64,000 nucleotides of DNA from Metabacillus sediminilitoris (GCF_009720625.1 NZ_CP046266.1:753501-817500), one strand, 5' to 3'; shown: positions 35,670 through 44,959, numbered from the stretch's first letter. Notes: generated by a model from the letters alone, not told the origin. Made by a program: numbers and translations.

Positions 35670-37166
35670 ATGAAAATATATATTAAAGGTATAGATGATG
35701 AGCGTTTCCATAGACCATTAAGATTAATAGGGAATCTATTTTTTGAAGAAACTGAGCTCTGCTTTACAGAAGGTGATTCAACCCTTGAAGCAGAGTTTTT
35801 ATTTGAAGAGACAAATGGAAGTATTTGGATTAAAGGGTATTTGCGTACGGAAGATGGGAAGGAATTTACAGCAACAAGAGAAAAACAGCTACAGGCTCAC
35901 TTAGAGGGCAAGGATCGATTAAGACAAGTGAAGAATACACTCTCATATGTGTATTTAACGATCCTTCAAGATTATACAGGAATGATTCAAAAGTGGGGTA
36001 TTCTTACAGGTGTCAGACCTACTAAGCTATATCATAAAAAAAGACAAGAGGGTATGTCTGAGCTGGAGATTCATCGTATGTTTAAAGAAGAATATCTTCT
36101 TTCAGATGAAAAAGTTCAGCTTATGAAACAAATTGTCGATCGGCAATTACAGGTTATACCGGACCTTGACTCCCTTTCAAATGAAGTGAGTATTTATGTA
36201 GGGATTCCATTTTGTCCAACTAAATGTGCATACTGTACGTTTCCTGCCTATGCTATAAATGGCCGCCAGGGATCTGTCACTTCATTTCTAGGTGGATTGC
36301 ATTATGAAATGAAGGAAATTGGGCATTGGTTAAAGGAAAAAGGAATTAAAATTACAACGGTTTATTATGGTGGAGGGACGCCTACAAGTATATCAGCAGA
36401 AGAAATGGATATGCTTTACGAGGAAATGGTAGAATCTTTTCCAGATGTAGAAAATATCAGAGAAATAACGGTTGAAGCAGGAAGACCTGATACGATAACG
36501 AAGGAAAAGCTTGATGTCTTAAACAAATGGAAAATTGACCGTATAAGCATTAACCCGCAATCGTATATCCAAGAGACATTGAAAGCAATCGGGCGTCATC
36601 ATACAGTTGAAGAAACAATAGAAAAGTTTCACTTGGCAAGAAGCATGGGTATGAATAATGTCAATATGGATTTAATTATTGGCTTACCTGGCGAAGGTGT
36701 GGAAGAATTTGATTACTCACTATCGGAATCTGCTAAGCTTATGCCAGAATCATTGACTGTTCATACATTATCTTTTAAACGTGCATCAGAAATGACGAAA
36801 AATAAACATAAATATAAAGTAGCTAGTCGTGAGGAAATAAGTACGATGATGGATCATGCTGTGGAATGGACGAATGAACATGGCTATGCACCATACTATT
36901 TATATCGTCAAAAAAATATTCTTGGAAACTTAGAAAACGTTGGGTATGCATTAAAAGGGCAAGATAGTATCTATAATATTATGATCATGGAGGAGCAACA
37001 AACAATTATCGGCATCGGCTGTGGTGCAGCAAGTAAATTTGTTGACCCTGTAACAAGGAAAATTATACATTTCGCGAATCCAAAAGATCCTAAATCATAT
37101 AATGATGGATTTGAGCATTATACGGAAGAAAAAATCAAGATATTAGAAGAATTGTTTAAGAGGTAA
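35670..37166 (+). CDS. hemZ: Oxygen-independent coproporphyrinogen III oxidase-like radical SAM protein HemZ
   Basis: A 498-residue radical SAM enzyme, matching B. subtilis HemZ (501). The cluster site is GIPFCPTKCAYCTFPAYA near residues 178-195 (CxxxCxYC, plus a following aromatic). VYYGGGTPTSIS binds SAM. The N-terminal ~165 residues form the HemZ-specific extension. It is assigned to haem synthesis under low oxygen, though some HemN-like proteins act as haem chaperones. Position after yhaX matches B. subtilis. A strong terminator follows. Confidence 0.92.
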   Translation: MKIYIKGIDDERFHRPLRLIGNLFFEETELCFTEGDSTLEAEFLFEETNGSIWIKGYLRTEDGKEFTATREKQLQAHLEGKDRLRQVKNTLSYVYLTILQDYTGMIQKWGILTGVRPTKLYHKKRQEGMSELEIHRMFKEEYLLSDEKVQLMKQIVDRQLQVIPDLDSLSNEVSIYVGIPFCPTKCAYCTFPAYAINGRQGSVTSFLGGLHYEMKEIGHWLKEKGIKITTVYYGGGTPTSISAEEMDMLYEEMVESFPDVENIREITVEAGRPDTITKEKLDVLNKWKIDRISINPQSYIQETLKAIGRHHTVEETIEKFHLARSMGMNNVNMDLIIGLPGEGVEEFDYSLSESAKLMPESLTVHTLSFKRASEMTKNKHKYKVASREEISTMMDHAVEWTNEHGYAPYYLYRQKNILGNLENVGYALKGQDSIYNIMIMEEQQTIIGIGCGAASKFVDPVTRKIIHFANPKDPKSYNDGFEHYTEEKIKILEELFKR

Positions 37167-37211
37167 CTATTTATATTTAGTAAGTAGTTCAAATACGTGA
37201 AAAAACATAAA

Positions 37212-37253
37212 AAACAAGTGTAAAACTGCAAGGGGTTTAACACTTGTTTTTTT
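37212..37253 (+). terminator. Terminator after hemZ
   Basis: AAACAAGTGT-AAA pairs with TTTAACACTTGTTT, then T-run. Confidence 0.82.
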
Positions 37254-37423
37254 AGGTTAAATTAGTAGTTTTTCATTTGCACTCAGATTTTACGAAGAGA
37301 GAAATTTTCAAGAGGTGACAAATGAGGTTCTCAATCCGTCCTTATGAGAAACTTAAAATACAAATAATAAAAAATAGGGCTTATGTCCATTTCAGAGTAG
37401 GTAAAGTCTCGCTTTATTATATA

Positions 37424-37576
37424 GGCTCTTTTCTAAAAGATTGTTGTTTTTAAGTAGTTTTTTAAGCAAAAAACTATTTAAGGTTGATTGGAGCGGAAAG
37501 CGAGCATCTCTCGCTGCAATCAACCACTCCGCACTACTAAGTAAATAGCAACAAAGTTTGCTAAAACAGCCATTAT
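37424..37576 (+). repeat. Dispersed repeat, family B (internally deleted copy)
   Basis: Shares both ends of family B (GGCTCTTTTCTAAAAGATTG and AAAGTTTGCTAAAACAGCC) and GCGAGCATCTCTCGCTGCAA, but lacks the GC-rich centre. GGTTGATTG and CAATCAACC make an inner stem. It occupies much of the gap between hemZ and the SDR gene. Confidence 0.7.
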
Positions 37577-37680
37577 ATAAAAATTGTAAGTACTCGTTCA
37601 CTATACGGATTAATAGTCTCCGATTTGGGTAAGAGTTAGAATATGAAAGATTTTATTTGATCTTTAGAGAGGAGTTATAC

Positions 37681-38439
37681 ATGATGACAGAATTAAACGG
37701 TAAAGTAATTATTGTAACTGGTGGTGCAAGCGGTATTGGAAAAGAAACGGTCAAGCAGTTAACGGCGAAGGGTGCTTCAGTCGTTGTTGCTGATTTTAAT
37801 GAAGATGGAGCAAAGGAAGTAGTTGCGGAAGTTGAAGCTAATTCTGGTATTGCTGCTTCTTATAAGATCGATGTATCTAAGGGAGAAGAAGTGAAAGCTC
37901 TAATTGACTGGACGGTTGAGAAATACGGGACGTTTAACGGAATCTTTAACAATGCTGGCATAGGTCTAGTAAAGCCTTTCTTAGAAATGGACCCAGAGTC
38001 ATATCATCGTGTAATCGATGTTGACCAACATAGTGTATATTATGGAATGTACTACGGAGCGAAAAAGATGGTTGAATTAGATGTAAAGGGTACCATCGTA
38101 AATACAGCATCTATTTATGGAACTGCCGCTGCAATTGGAAGCTTTAATTATAATGCAGCGAAAGCCGCTGTTGTCATGATGTCTAAATCAGGTGCATTAG
38201 AATTAGCCCATTATGGTATTCGCGTTGTCGGTGTAGCACCAGGGTTTATTGATACTCCGATACTTGGAAATAATGAAGAGATGAAAAATATGCTGGCAGC
38301 CCAGCATATGCGTGGAAAGCTTATTAAACCTGAGAAAGTCGCAAGTGTCGTAGTGTTTTTATTTAGTGAAGGTGCTAGTGCAATTAATGGGCAAACAATA
38401 CCTGTTGATGATGGCTTCCTAAGTTTCAAAGTTAAATAA
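37681..38439 (+). CDS. Short-chain dehydrogenase/reductase (SDR)
   Basis: I start at ATG 37681, seven bases after GAGAGGAG, giving 252 residues. The classical SDR pattern is complete: TGGASGIGKE for NAD(P) binding near residue 12, NNAGIG near 87, the catalytic Ser of NTASIYG near 140, and YNAAKAAV with Tyr and Lys near 155. The Asp after beta-2 (VVADFNED) suggests NAD preference. The substrate (alcohol, sugar or ketone) cannot be told. It stands alone between hemZ and a sensor kinase. Confidence 0.88.
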   Translation: MMTELNGKVIIVTGGASGIGKETVKQLTAKGASVVVADFNEDGAKEVVAEVEANSGIAASYKIDVSKGEEVKALIDWTVEKYGTFNGIFNNAGIGLVKPFLEMDPESYHRVIDVDQHSVYYGMYYGAKKMVELDVKGTIVNTASIYGTAAAIGSFNYNAAKAAVVMMSKSGALELAHYGIRVVGVAPGFIDTPILGNNEEMKNMLAAQHMRGKLIKPEKVASVVVFLFSEGASAINGQTIPVDDGFLSFKVK

Positions 38440-38483
38440 TGTATTGACTTTGTATATGAATGTTACGTGTCATAAAGATAAAA

Positions 38484-38509
38484 AAGCGCCCATATTCTTG
38501 GGCGTTATT
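38484..38509. terminator. Bidirectional terminator
   Basis: AGCGCCCA pairs with TGGGCGTT around 6 nt with A-rich and T-rich flanks, between the converging SDR and kinase genes. Confidence 0.8.
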
Positions 38510-38524
38510 TTATCTTTATTTGAA

Positions 38525-39757
38525 TTATAAAGGAAATGTTATTGTAAAAGTAGTACCTTTTCCTTTTTCACTTTCTACATCGATGTGGCCCCTATGTTTA
38601 TGGATTGTACTATAAACCATAAGCATACCAAGACCAGTTCCTTGTTTTTTTGTTGAATAATATGGCTTACCTAGAAGTGAGATATCTTCTTCTGTCATAC
38701 CGACACCAGTATCTTTAATCTTAATGATTATTTTTTTCTTTTGCTCGGAAACATCAATGTAAAGGATACCGCCATCCTCTTTCATCGCTTCAATTCCATT
38801 TTTAAATAGATTGATTAAGCATTGTTGAATCTGATTTTTATCGATTTTTTTCATCAACGTATTTTGAAAGGTGAGTTGTATATCAACTTTATGCATGTGT
38901 GCGTAAGGCAATAAAATGTTGCGTGTATAATCTGTTTCATCTTTAAAATTTGAGTTCAGCATGTTTTCACATTGAGGCTTTGAAAATGCAAGGAAATCAC
39001 TCACAATTTTTTCTGCTCGGTTTAATTCTAGCAATGAATACTCGATATAGCTTTTCTCTGATGGCGAAATCGTTTCTGATCGTTTTAATAACTGCAGAAA
39101 ACCGTTAGTCACAGTAAGGGGATTTCTTATTTCATGGGCAACACTTGCCGTTAACTCGCTGATTACATGTAATCTTTCTGAGTGCAGGTATGCTTCCCTT
39201 GTTTCCATATTCGAGATAACTCTCTCAATTAAGATCATTAGGATTAACATCATCACGACATGTGTTGTTAGCGCATAAAAAGACAATGTCCAAAATTCTT
39301 GATTTAATGATGTTTGTAAACTTAATGTGACAAGATAGAACATCATAGTGCAAAAAGAGATGAGTACTGCACGGGAAATTCTAGCTCGTGATTGTAATTG
39401 AACATATTTTCTACTACTTATATAAACTAGCACAAAAATGAAGGTCGAAAACAGAAACGATGGAATAAAACCGTCTCCTCCAATAATAAAGCGATAGATG
39501 TTGAGAATAAGATAAAGGATAAAAGCATTTTTGTAACCTCCAAAAAGAGCCACAATGATAAAGGGAATATACCGTAAATCAAAAATAAACCCGCTATCTA
39601 AGTAAATAGGATAGGTCATACATAAGATCATCGAAACGGATGAGAGGGAGAGCATGATGGGTTTATTATAATATTTAATTCTATCTTCGAAGAATAACAG
39701 AAAGATTAGGACGGGAATAAGTAAAAAAAGGAAATTTACTAATAATGTTTCTATCAA
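38525..39757 (-). CDS. Sensor histidine kinase, KinB-like
   Basis: A 410-residue kinase starting at TTG behind GAAGGAAG. Residues 1-180 hold six membrane segments with very short loops (5TMR-LYT-like), then HisKA with phospho-acceptor His208 in SVAHEIRNPLTV, and a HATPase domain with LFKNGIEAM (N box), KDTGVGM (G1) and KKQGTGLGML (G2). No response regulator gene is adjacent, so it is an orphan. The architecture and motif spacing closely follow B. subtilis KinB, a sporulation phosphorelay kinase. No kapB neighbour is present, so I leave the symbol blank. Confidence 0.85.
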   Translation of the reverse strand: MIETLLVNFLFLLIPVLIFLLFFEDRIKYYNKPIMLSLSSVSMILCMTYPIYLDSGFIFDLRYIPFIIVALFGGYKNAFILYLILNIYRFIIGGDGFIPSFLFSTFIFVLVYISSRKYVQLQSRARISRAVLISFCTMMFYLVTLSLQTSLNQEFWTLSFYALTTHVVMMLILMILIERVISNMETREAYLHSERLHVISELTASVAHEIRNPLTVTNGFLQLLKRSETISPSEKSYIEYSLLELNRAEKIVSDFLAFSKPQCENMLNSNFKDETDYTRNILLPYAHMHKVDIQLTFQNTLMKKIDKNQIQQCLINLFKNGIEAMKEDGGILYIDVSEQKKKIIIKIKDTGVGMTEEDISLLGKPYYSTKKQGTGLGMLMVYSTIHKHRGHIDVESEKGKGTTFTITFPL

Positions 39758-39979
39758 AATGGAACTTCCTTCCGTAGCGATTTAGCTTTTTATTTCCCAT
39801 AGTACTATATTTATCTCGTTTGGGGTATTCTATTTTTCTTATATAATTCAGAAAAAATTTTCCTTTTTATCATTTAGTTAAGTGAATGACTAGAAGCTTT
39901 GTTTCATATATAAAAAGAAGGAATTATATAACACTTTTCCGAATTAATATTTTTATAGAATAATAAGGGGTGAAGATGA

Positions 39980-40756
39980 ATGCAATATAAAACGGTTGAA
40001 TTAGTTATCGAGGGGAAGACAGCTACTTTATTTTTAAACAGAGCAGAATCAATGAATGCAATGAATATAAAAATGATAGATGAGATTACAAAAGCTCTAA
40101 AAGAGGTTGCTGCTTCCAGTGTAAATCTATTGTTTATAACAGGAAAAGGCAGGGTGTTCTCTTCAGGCGGAGACTTAAAGACAATGCTATCAAGCACAGA
40201 TGAATCGATGTTCCACCCTGTTATGGATCAAATAAAAAATATGATTGTAACCCTTTATACAATGAAAGCTGTAACGGTTAGTTTTATTAATGGAGCAGCT
40301 GCTGGTTTAGGACTAAGCCTTGCATTAGCATGTGATTATGTAAAACTTGAAAAAAGTGCGAAGGTAGCAATGAATTTCATTAACATTGGTCTTGTTCCTG
40401 ATGGAGGAGGTCACTTTTTCTTAAAGAAAAGACTCGGAGAACATAAAGCCAAACAAATCATTTGGGAAGGAAAATCGATACCTGCAAACGACGCATTACA
40501 GCTAGGGATTGTTGATGAGATATATGAGGGAGATATTGAAGAACAATTGACTTTTATGAAAACTAAAATGGAAGCGCGCCCTATACAGGCGATGATTGCT
40601 TCAAAAATGATTTATAGTACCCAAGAATTGCAGCATTTAGTAGAAACACTTAATTTAGAAACAATGAATCAGCTAGAAATGAGAAATACTGAGGATCATC
40701 GTGAAGGAGTCGCCGCCTTTTTAGAGAAGCGGATCCCACATTTTAGTGGGAAATAA
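39980..40756 (+). CDS. yhaR: Enoyl-CoA hydratase/isomerase family protein YhaR
   Basis: A 258-residue crotonase-fold protein. GRVFSSGGDLKTM near residue 58 forms the oxyanion hole, and FINGAAAGLGLSLALACDY near 105 is the second. IGLVPDGGGHFFL carries the position of the second catalytic acid, here Asp in PDGG. The product length agrees with B. subtilis YhaR (255). It acts on acyl-CoA thioesters, probably hydration or isomerisation. Position before yhaQ-yhaP matches B. subtilis. A family A repeat starts at its stop codon. Confidence 0.87.
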   Translation: MQYKTVELVIEGKTATLFLNRAESMNAMNIKMIDEITKALKEVAASSVNLLFITGKGRVFSSGGDLKTMLSSTDESMFHPVMDQIKNMIVTLYTMKAVTVSFINGAAAGLGLSLALACDYVKLEKSAKVAMNFINIGLVPDGGGHFFLKKRLGEHKAKQIIWEGKSIPANDALQLGIVDEIYEGDIEEQLTFMKTKMEARPIQAMIASKMIYSTQELQHLVETLNLETMNQLEMRNTEDHREGVAAFLEKRIPHFSGK

Positions 40757-40932
40757 GAAAAGCGGAAGCGCCTTGGTTAGCCCCGACAGGCATAAGGCGC
40801 GCATGGATAGAAGGTGTACTTTGCCTTCAATTATGAGTGACTTATGACCCCGAGGGGCTAGGCGCTGGAGCTAGACAAGTAAAGCGGAAGCGCCTTGGTT
40901 AGCCCTGACAGGCATAAGGCGCGCATGCTAGA
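40755..40932 (+). repeat. Dispersed hairpin repeat, family A (full copy plus partial second copy)
   Basis: The same blocks as at 12480 in opposite orientation: GAAAAGCGGAAGCGCC, TAGCCCCGACAGGCATAAG, AGAAGG...CCTTCAAT, CTTATGACCCCGAGGGGCTA, GGCGCTGGAGCTAGACAA. A second truncated unit follows head to tail. It directly follows the yhaR stop. Confidence 0.8.
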
Positions 40933-40979
40933 TGATAGATAAAGAAAGGGCTGATTCGAATGGATCGGCCCTTTCCTAA

Positions 40980-41165
40980 TCACCGTCCAAATAATACAAG
41001 TTTTCCAGCTGAAGACGTACATCGATGTGTTTTTTTAAATAAGTTTTTCTCTTTCAGTTTTCTCTCGCCAATTTCTTTTGCTTCCCTATCAGTTTGAGCT
41101 TCAAAGCTTTCATCTAAAAGTTTTTCTCCATTTTTGTCGAAAGCTGTTAAATAGTACATACACAT
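40980..41165 (-). CDS. YhzD-like small protein
   Basis: A 61-residue, basic and soluble protein: MYYLTAFDKNGEKLLDESFE with TDREAKEIGERKL helix and a short tail (THRCTSSAGKLVLFG). It resembles YhzD of B. subtilis, a conserved small protein near yhaR, in size, position and opening residues. Function is unknown. The AAGGGGGT box supports either the first ATG or the second two codons later. Confidence 0.7.
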   Translation of the reverse strand: MCMYYLTAFDKNGEKLLDESFEAQTDREAKEIGERKLKEKNLFKKTHRCTSSAGKLVLFGR

Positions 41166-41284
41166 TTACCACTACCCCCTTAATAGTTTATGTATATAAA
41201 ATTCTTACTTATCCTGCTTTTTCCTTCATTTGTATGAAACCTTTTCATAGGGGATTCGTAATTCTAAAGTAGAGGAGGATGATC

Positions 41285-42184
41285 ATGAGTTTAAAATTTG
41301 ATGGTGTTACAAAACGATTTGGCCCACATACAGCGGTTGATCACTTATCGATATCCATTCCTGATCAAGAAATATTTGGATTTCTAGGAGCCAATGGTGC
41401 TGGAAAAACGACTACCTTTCGTATGATTTTAGGGTTGTTAAATCCATCCGATGGGTCAATAACATGGAACGGCAAGAAAATTACATATGATGAAAGTGAT
41501 TTAATCGGTTATTTACCAGAGGAACGCGGTCTTTATCCAAAGCTTAAGGTAAAGGATCAGCTTATTTATTTAGGTAGATTAAAAGGGATGACAAAGCAAG
41601 CAGTTTTACATGAGATGGATTATTGGCTTGAAAGGTTTAAAGTACCTGAGTATGCAAATAAAAAGGTTGAGGAGCTATCAAAAGGGAATCAGCAAAAAAT
41701 TCAATTTATCGCTGCTGTTATCCATAAGCCGAAGCTTCTTATTTTAGATGAACCATTTAGTGGACTTGATCCAGTAAATGTAGAGCTTTTAAAAAAAGCT
41801 GTTATTGATCTAAAAGAGTCAGGAACATCGATCGTATTTGCAAGTCATCGAATGGAGCATGTTGAAGAACTTTGTCAGCATTTATGCATTATGCATAAAG
41901 GAAAGCCTGTCTTGCATGGTTCACTTCGGGAGATAAAACGATCCTTTGGAAAGAAAAATGTATTTGTACTAGGTGATTTTGATATGAACTTTCTTGAAGA
42001 TATACCAGGTGTGACAAAATTCAAGAAAACGACTGAAGGAGCAGAGTTGCAAATTCAAAGTGAGGAAGTATCCAGTGTTATTTTTCAAGCGCTTCAAAAC
42101 AAAGGCTTTGTCCGTAAATTTGCCCTTGAAGAACCCTCCTTAAATGATATTTTCATAGCGAAGGTAGGTGCATCATATGAATAA
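41285..42184 (+). CDS. yhaQ: ABC exporter ATPase YhaQ (NatA type)
   Basis: I start at ATG 41285, six bases after GAGGAGG, giving 299 residues; the ATG two codons earlier touches the box. Walker A is GANGAGKTTT near residue 37, the signature is ELSKGNQQKIQF near 130, Walker B LLILDEPFSGLDP near 152, and switch His in FASHRMEHVEE. A ~75-residue C-terminal tail is typical of NatA/YhaQ. It powers YhaP, with which it overlaps by 8 nt. Sodium or peptide/drug efflux is suggested by family. Confidence 0.9.
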   Translation: MSLKFDGVTKRFGPHTAVDHLSISIPDQEIFGFLGANGAGKTTTFRMILGLLNPSDGSITWNGKKITYDESDLIGYLPEERGLYPKLKVKDQLIYLGRLKGMTKQAVLHEMDYWLERFKVPEYANKKVEELSKGNQQKIQFIAAVIHKPKLLILDEPFSGLDPVNVELLKKAVIDLKESGTSIVFASHRMEHVEELCQHLCIMHKGKPVLHGSLREIKRSFGKKNVFVLGDFDMNFLEDIPGVTKFKKTTEGAELQIQSEEVSSVIFQALQNKGFVRKFALEEPSLNDIFIAKVGASYE

Positions 42185-43430
42185 GTTTTGGATAATGGTT
42201 GCACATACATATTTAAGTAAAATAAAAACGAAATCATTTATTATCACTACATTCATAACAGTATTGCTTCTTTTAGGTTTATCAAATATTTCTACTATCA
42301 TAGAGGCTTTTAATAAGGGTGATGAAGTTAAAACGTTCGCTGTCCTTGATGAATCAAATGAATACTATGAGAAGTTTGAAACAAATATTACAGCAAGAGG
42401 AATACCAATTCATATTAAAAAATCTACATTATCAGAAGCTGAACTAGATGAACAAGTGCAAGAAGAAAAAGTAGATGGAATGATTATTTTATCATCTGAT
42501 CCCCATCAACAGTTAACAGCAACTGTAAAAACATTGTTAATGACAGATAGTCAAGTATACACGCAAATCGAACAAATTCTTCAACAGACAAAGCAAGACA
42601 TAGGAAGAGAACAGCTGGGTTTAAATTCGAATGAGTTAAACCAATTATTCACACCTGTTGAGCTGCACAAAGTGGCTCTTGAAGATAATGCGAAAACGGA
42701 AGAGGAATTAAACCAAGCAAGAGGGCTTGTTTATGTATTATTATTTGTCATTTATTTTTCGGTGATCATGTACGCAAGTATGATTGCTACAGAGGTAGCG
42801 ACGGAAAAATCTTCAAGGGTTATGGAAATTTTGATTTCAAGTGTATCCCCAGTAAAGCAAATGTTCGCTAAATTAATTGGAATTGGATTATTAAGCATTA
42901 CACAAATGCTCGTTATACTTGGTGTCGGTTATGCATCAATTAGTGCAAAAATCGATGAATTAAATGCGATGACAGGCGGCGCATTAGGATTTAGTGCCAT
43001 TCCCACTTCAACATTCGTTTATGCAGGGATTTATTTGATACTGGGATACTTCCTATTTGCAACACTAGCTGCTTTCCTTGGTTCACTTGTAAGTAGAATT
43101 GAGGATGTTCAGCAATTAATCTCACCAATGATTTTCTTAATTGTTGCAGCATTTATGATTGCTATGTTTGGGCTGTCAAATCCGGCTGCACCTTTTATAA
43201 CAATAAGCTCATACATACCATTTTTTACACCAATGATTATGTTTTTAAGGGTAGGAATGTTAAATATCCCTGCTTGGGAAATAGGGTTATCTATCACGGT
43301 TCTTCTTGTGTCAATCATCCTTTTAGCTATTTTTGGAGCTCGTGTATATAAGGGCGGCGTCCTTATTTACGGCAAATCTTCATCTTTTAAAGACTTGAAA
43401 AGAGCGTTAATGTTGTCGAAGGATAAGTAA
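42177..43430 (+). CDS. yhaP: ABC exporter permease YhaP (NatB/ABC-2 type)
   Basis: I start at ATG 42177, giving 417 residues. One N-terminal span (KSFIITTFITVLLLLGL) is followed by a ~150-residue extracytoplasmic domain and then five or six spans. EVATEKSSRVMEILISSVSP near residue 205 is the ABC-2 coupling motif that contacts the ATPase. The gene overlaps yhaQ, forming a two-gene exporter. The transported compound is unknown; NatB relatives expel sodium. A strong bidirectional hairpin ends the unit. Confidence 0.9.
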   Translation: MNKFWIMVAHTYLSKIKTKSFIITTFITVLLLLGLSNISTIIEAFNKGDEVKTFAVLDESNEYYEKFETNITARGIPIHIKKSTLSEAELDEQVQEEKVDGMIILSSDPHQQLTATVKTLLMTDSQVYTQIEQILQQTKQDIGREQLGLNSNELNQLFTPVELHKVALEDNAKTEEELNQARGLVYVLLFVIYFSVIMYASMIATEVATEKSSRVMEILISSVSPVKQMFAKLIGIGLLSITQMLVILGVGYASISAKIDELNAMTGGALGFSAIPTSTFVYAGIYLILGYFLFATLAAFLGSLVSRIEDVQQLISPMIFLIVAAFMIAMFGLSNPAAPFITISSYIPFFTPMIMFLRVGMLNIPAWEIGLSITVLLVSIILLAIFGARVYKGGVLIYGKSSSFKDLKRALMLSKDK

Positions 43431-43444
43431 AGATTAAGAAATAA

Positions 43445-43487
43445 GGGTGGGGGGAAGTAATTAAGATATTACTTCCCCCCACTCTTA
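43445..43487. terminator. Strong bidirectional terminator
   Basis: GGTGGGGGGAAGTAA and TTACTTCCCCCCACTC form a 15-bp stem, ending both yhaP and the opposing DUF2812 pseudogene. Confidence 0.8.
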
Positions 43488-43491
43488 AAGT

Positions 43492-44619
43492 TTATGATCT
43501 ATCGATGGCTTTTCTCTGTCTGATAAAAAAAGCAAGATATGTCATCATTACAGGTACTCCAATAATAAGCAATGCAGTCGTCAAAGTAGTAACGATATTG
43601 ACAAAAATGAGAGATGTATCCTTTTGGATAATGAAATTTTGTACAAGTGTTAATAATAGGAGTGCAATTATTACAAAAAAGGGATTTTTCCTAGTACCCC
43701 AATTCCATTTTTATATTTTTCCACTTTTGAGGGAGAATCTGAATAAATGGTTTTTTTGTTCCTGGATTAGCAGAAAAAATATGAATATTACCCACTCCGT
43801 ATCCATATGTCCAGCCCCCCAGCTATAAATACACGTTCATAATCCACTTGGGTTTCCTCTGTCACATGTTGATAATCAACTGAATAGATAAGTCTTCATC
43901 GAGCCGATGAAGGCCTAATTTTGATAAAAGTATGCACAAAAAGGTCTTCATCGAGCCGATGAAGGCCTAAATTCGATAAAGTATGCACAATAAGGTCTTC
44001 ATTCAGCCGATGAAGGCCCAAATTCGATAAAAGTATGCACAAAAAGGTCTTCATCGAGCCGATGAAGGCCCAATTTTGATAAAAGTATGCACAAAAAGGT
44101 CTTCATCGAGCCGATGAAGGGCCAAATTCGATAAAAGTATGCACAAAAAGGTCTTCATCGAGCCGATGAAGGCCCAATTTTGATAAAAGCTGCACAAAAA
44201 GGTCTTCATTCAGCCGATGAAGGCCCAAATTCGATAAAAGTATGCACAAAAAGGTCTTCATCGAGCCGATGAAGGCCCAATTTTGATAAAAGCTGCACAA
44301 AAAGGTCATCATTCAGCCGATGAAGGCCCAATCACGATAAAAGCTGCACAAAAAGGTCTTCATTCAGCCGATGAAGGCCCAAATTCGATAAAGTATGCAC
44401 AAAAAGGTCATCATTCAGCCGATGAAGGCCCAAATTCGATAAAAGTATGCACAAAAAGGTTCGTTTTGGTTCACCTTGTTTCAATCGAAACCCTAGTGGA
44501 GTAAATGAATCAAGAAACCAGCCTTGTGCTGATTTATCACTTAGATTTTTCATACTCTCGTTCTTACTAAAGGATAGGCCATATGACAATAACATATAAC
44601 GTCTCTTACTATGAGTCAT
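43492..44619 (-). pseudogene. Broken DUF2812-family gene split by a tandem repeat array
   Basis: The N-terminal part (44619 to 44461) reads MTHSKRRYMLLSYGL..., NLSDKSAQGWFLDSFTPLGF, RLKQGEPKR. The frame then enters a 568-nt repeat array. After the array (from 43892) it resumes exactly as LIYSVDYQHVTEETQVDYER, VFIAGGW, VGNIHIFSANPGTK, IYSDSPSKVEKYKN, and two C-terminal membrane spans ending RQRKAIDRS. Removing 43893-44460 restores KR-LIYSVDYQ in frame. Three further frameshifts lie in homopolymers (a G6, an A7 and an A5 run). DUF2812 proteins are membrane proteins commonly paired with PadR, as here, where the start overlaps the padR end. The array disrupts the product. Confidence 0.82.
43893..44460. 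repeat. Tandem array of eleven 51-52 bp repeats inside the DUF2812 gene
   Basis: Eleven whole units, with CTTCAT (or CATCAT) at 43894, 43946, 43997, 44049, 44101, 44153, 44204, 44256, 44307, 44358 and 44409. Each has GGTCTTCAT(CGA/TCA)GCC, GATGAAGGCC, then AAATTCGATAAAAG, TATGCACAAAAA. CTTCATCG-AGC-CGATGAAG is a hairpin. Units differ in a few fixed ways (CGAG versus TCAG; TTTTGATAAAAGC versus TTCGATAAAAGTATGC). There are no unique spacers. Confidence 0.92.
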
Positions 44620-44959
44620 TATGATTCTTCACTTCTGATAATTGAATAACAAGATTTCCGTGAGTGACCATTTCTTGCCTTTTCTTTAAGTCATTTTGTA
44701 AAACTCGTCGTCCTTCTTCTGTTGCAACATATGTTTTTCGACGGTCATGTTCATCTTTAAAAAGCTTTATTAGTTGTTGATCCTGTAACTTTTTTATTAG
44801 CGTATACATTGTTGCAGGACCAATAGTAAAATATCCGTCTGTTAACTCTTTAATATACTTCATTAGTGCATAACCGTGTCTTGGCTCGAGAAGTGATAAT
44901 AAAATGTAATAAGTAGAATCAGTTAAAGCCTTAGTTGATAAAGGATCTTTTTTAAACAA
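44609..44959 (-). CDS. PadR-family transcriptional regulator
   Basis: A 116-residue winged-helix repressor starting at TTG (GAGG box 9 nt before). TYYILLSLLEPRHGYALMKYI and FTIGPATMYTLIKKLQDQQLI near residues 15-65 form the DNA-binding domain, and the basic wing is DEHDRRKTYVATEEG. The C-terminal helix is a dimerisation arm. PadR/DUF2812 pairs are common in Firmicutes; here its partner is a pseudogene. A dyad upstream could be its own operator. Confidence 0.88.
   Translation of the reverse strand: MFKKDPLSTKALTDSTYYILLSLLEPRHGYALMKYIKELTDGYFTIGPATMYTLIKKLQDQQLIKLFKDEHDRRKTYVATEEGRRVLQNDLKKRQEMVTHGNLVIQLSEVKNHNDS

Noticed and set aside
43505..43828. Plus-strand open frame of 107 codons
   Set aside because: It is antisense to the C-terminal half of the DUF2812 pseudogene, whose minus-strand reading gives recognisable protein.
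43893..44460. CRISPR-like array
   Set aside because: Units follow each other directly with a 51-52 bp period; there are no unique spacers and no cas genes in the window.
44103..44504. Repeated-sequence open frames in the tandem array, both strands
   Set aside because: They are translations of the 51-52 bp repeat and carry no independent evidence of coding.
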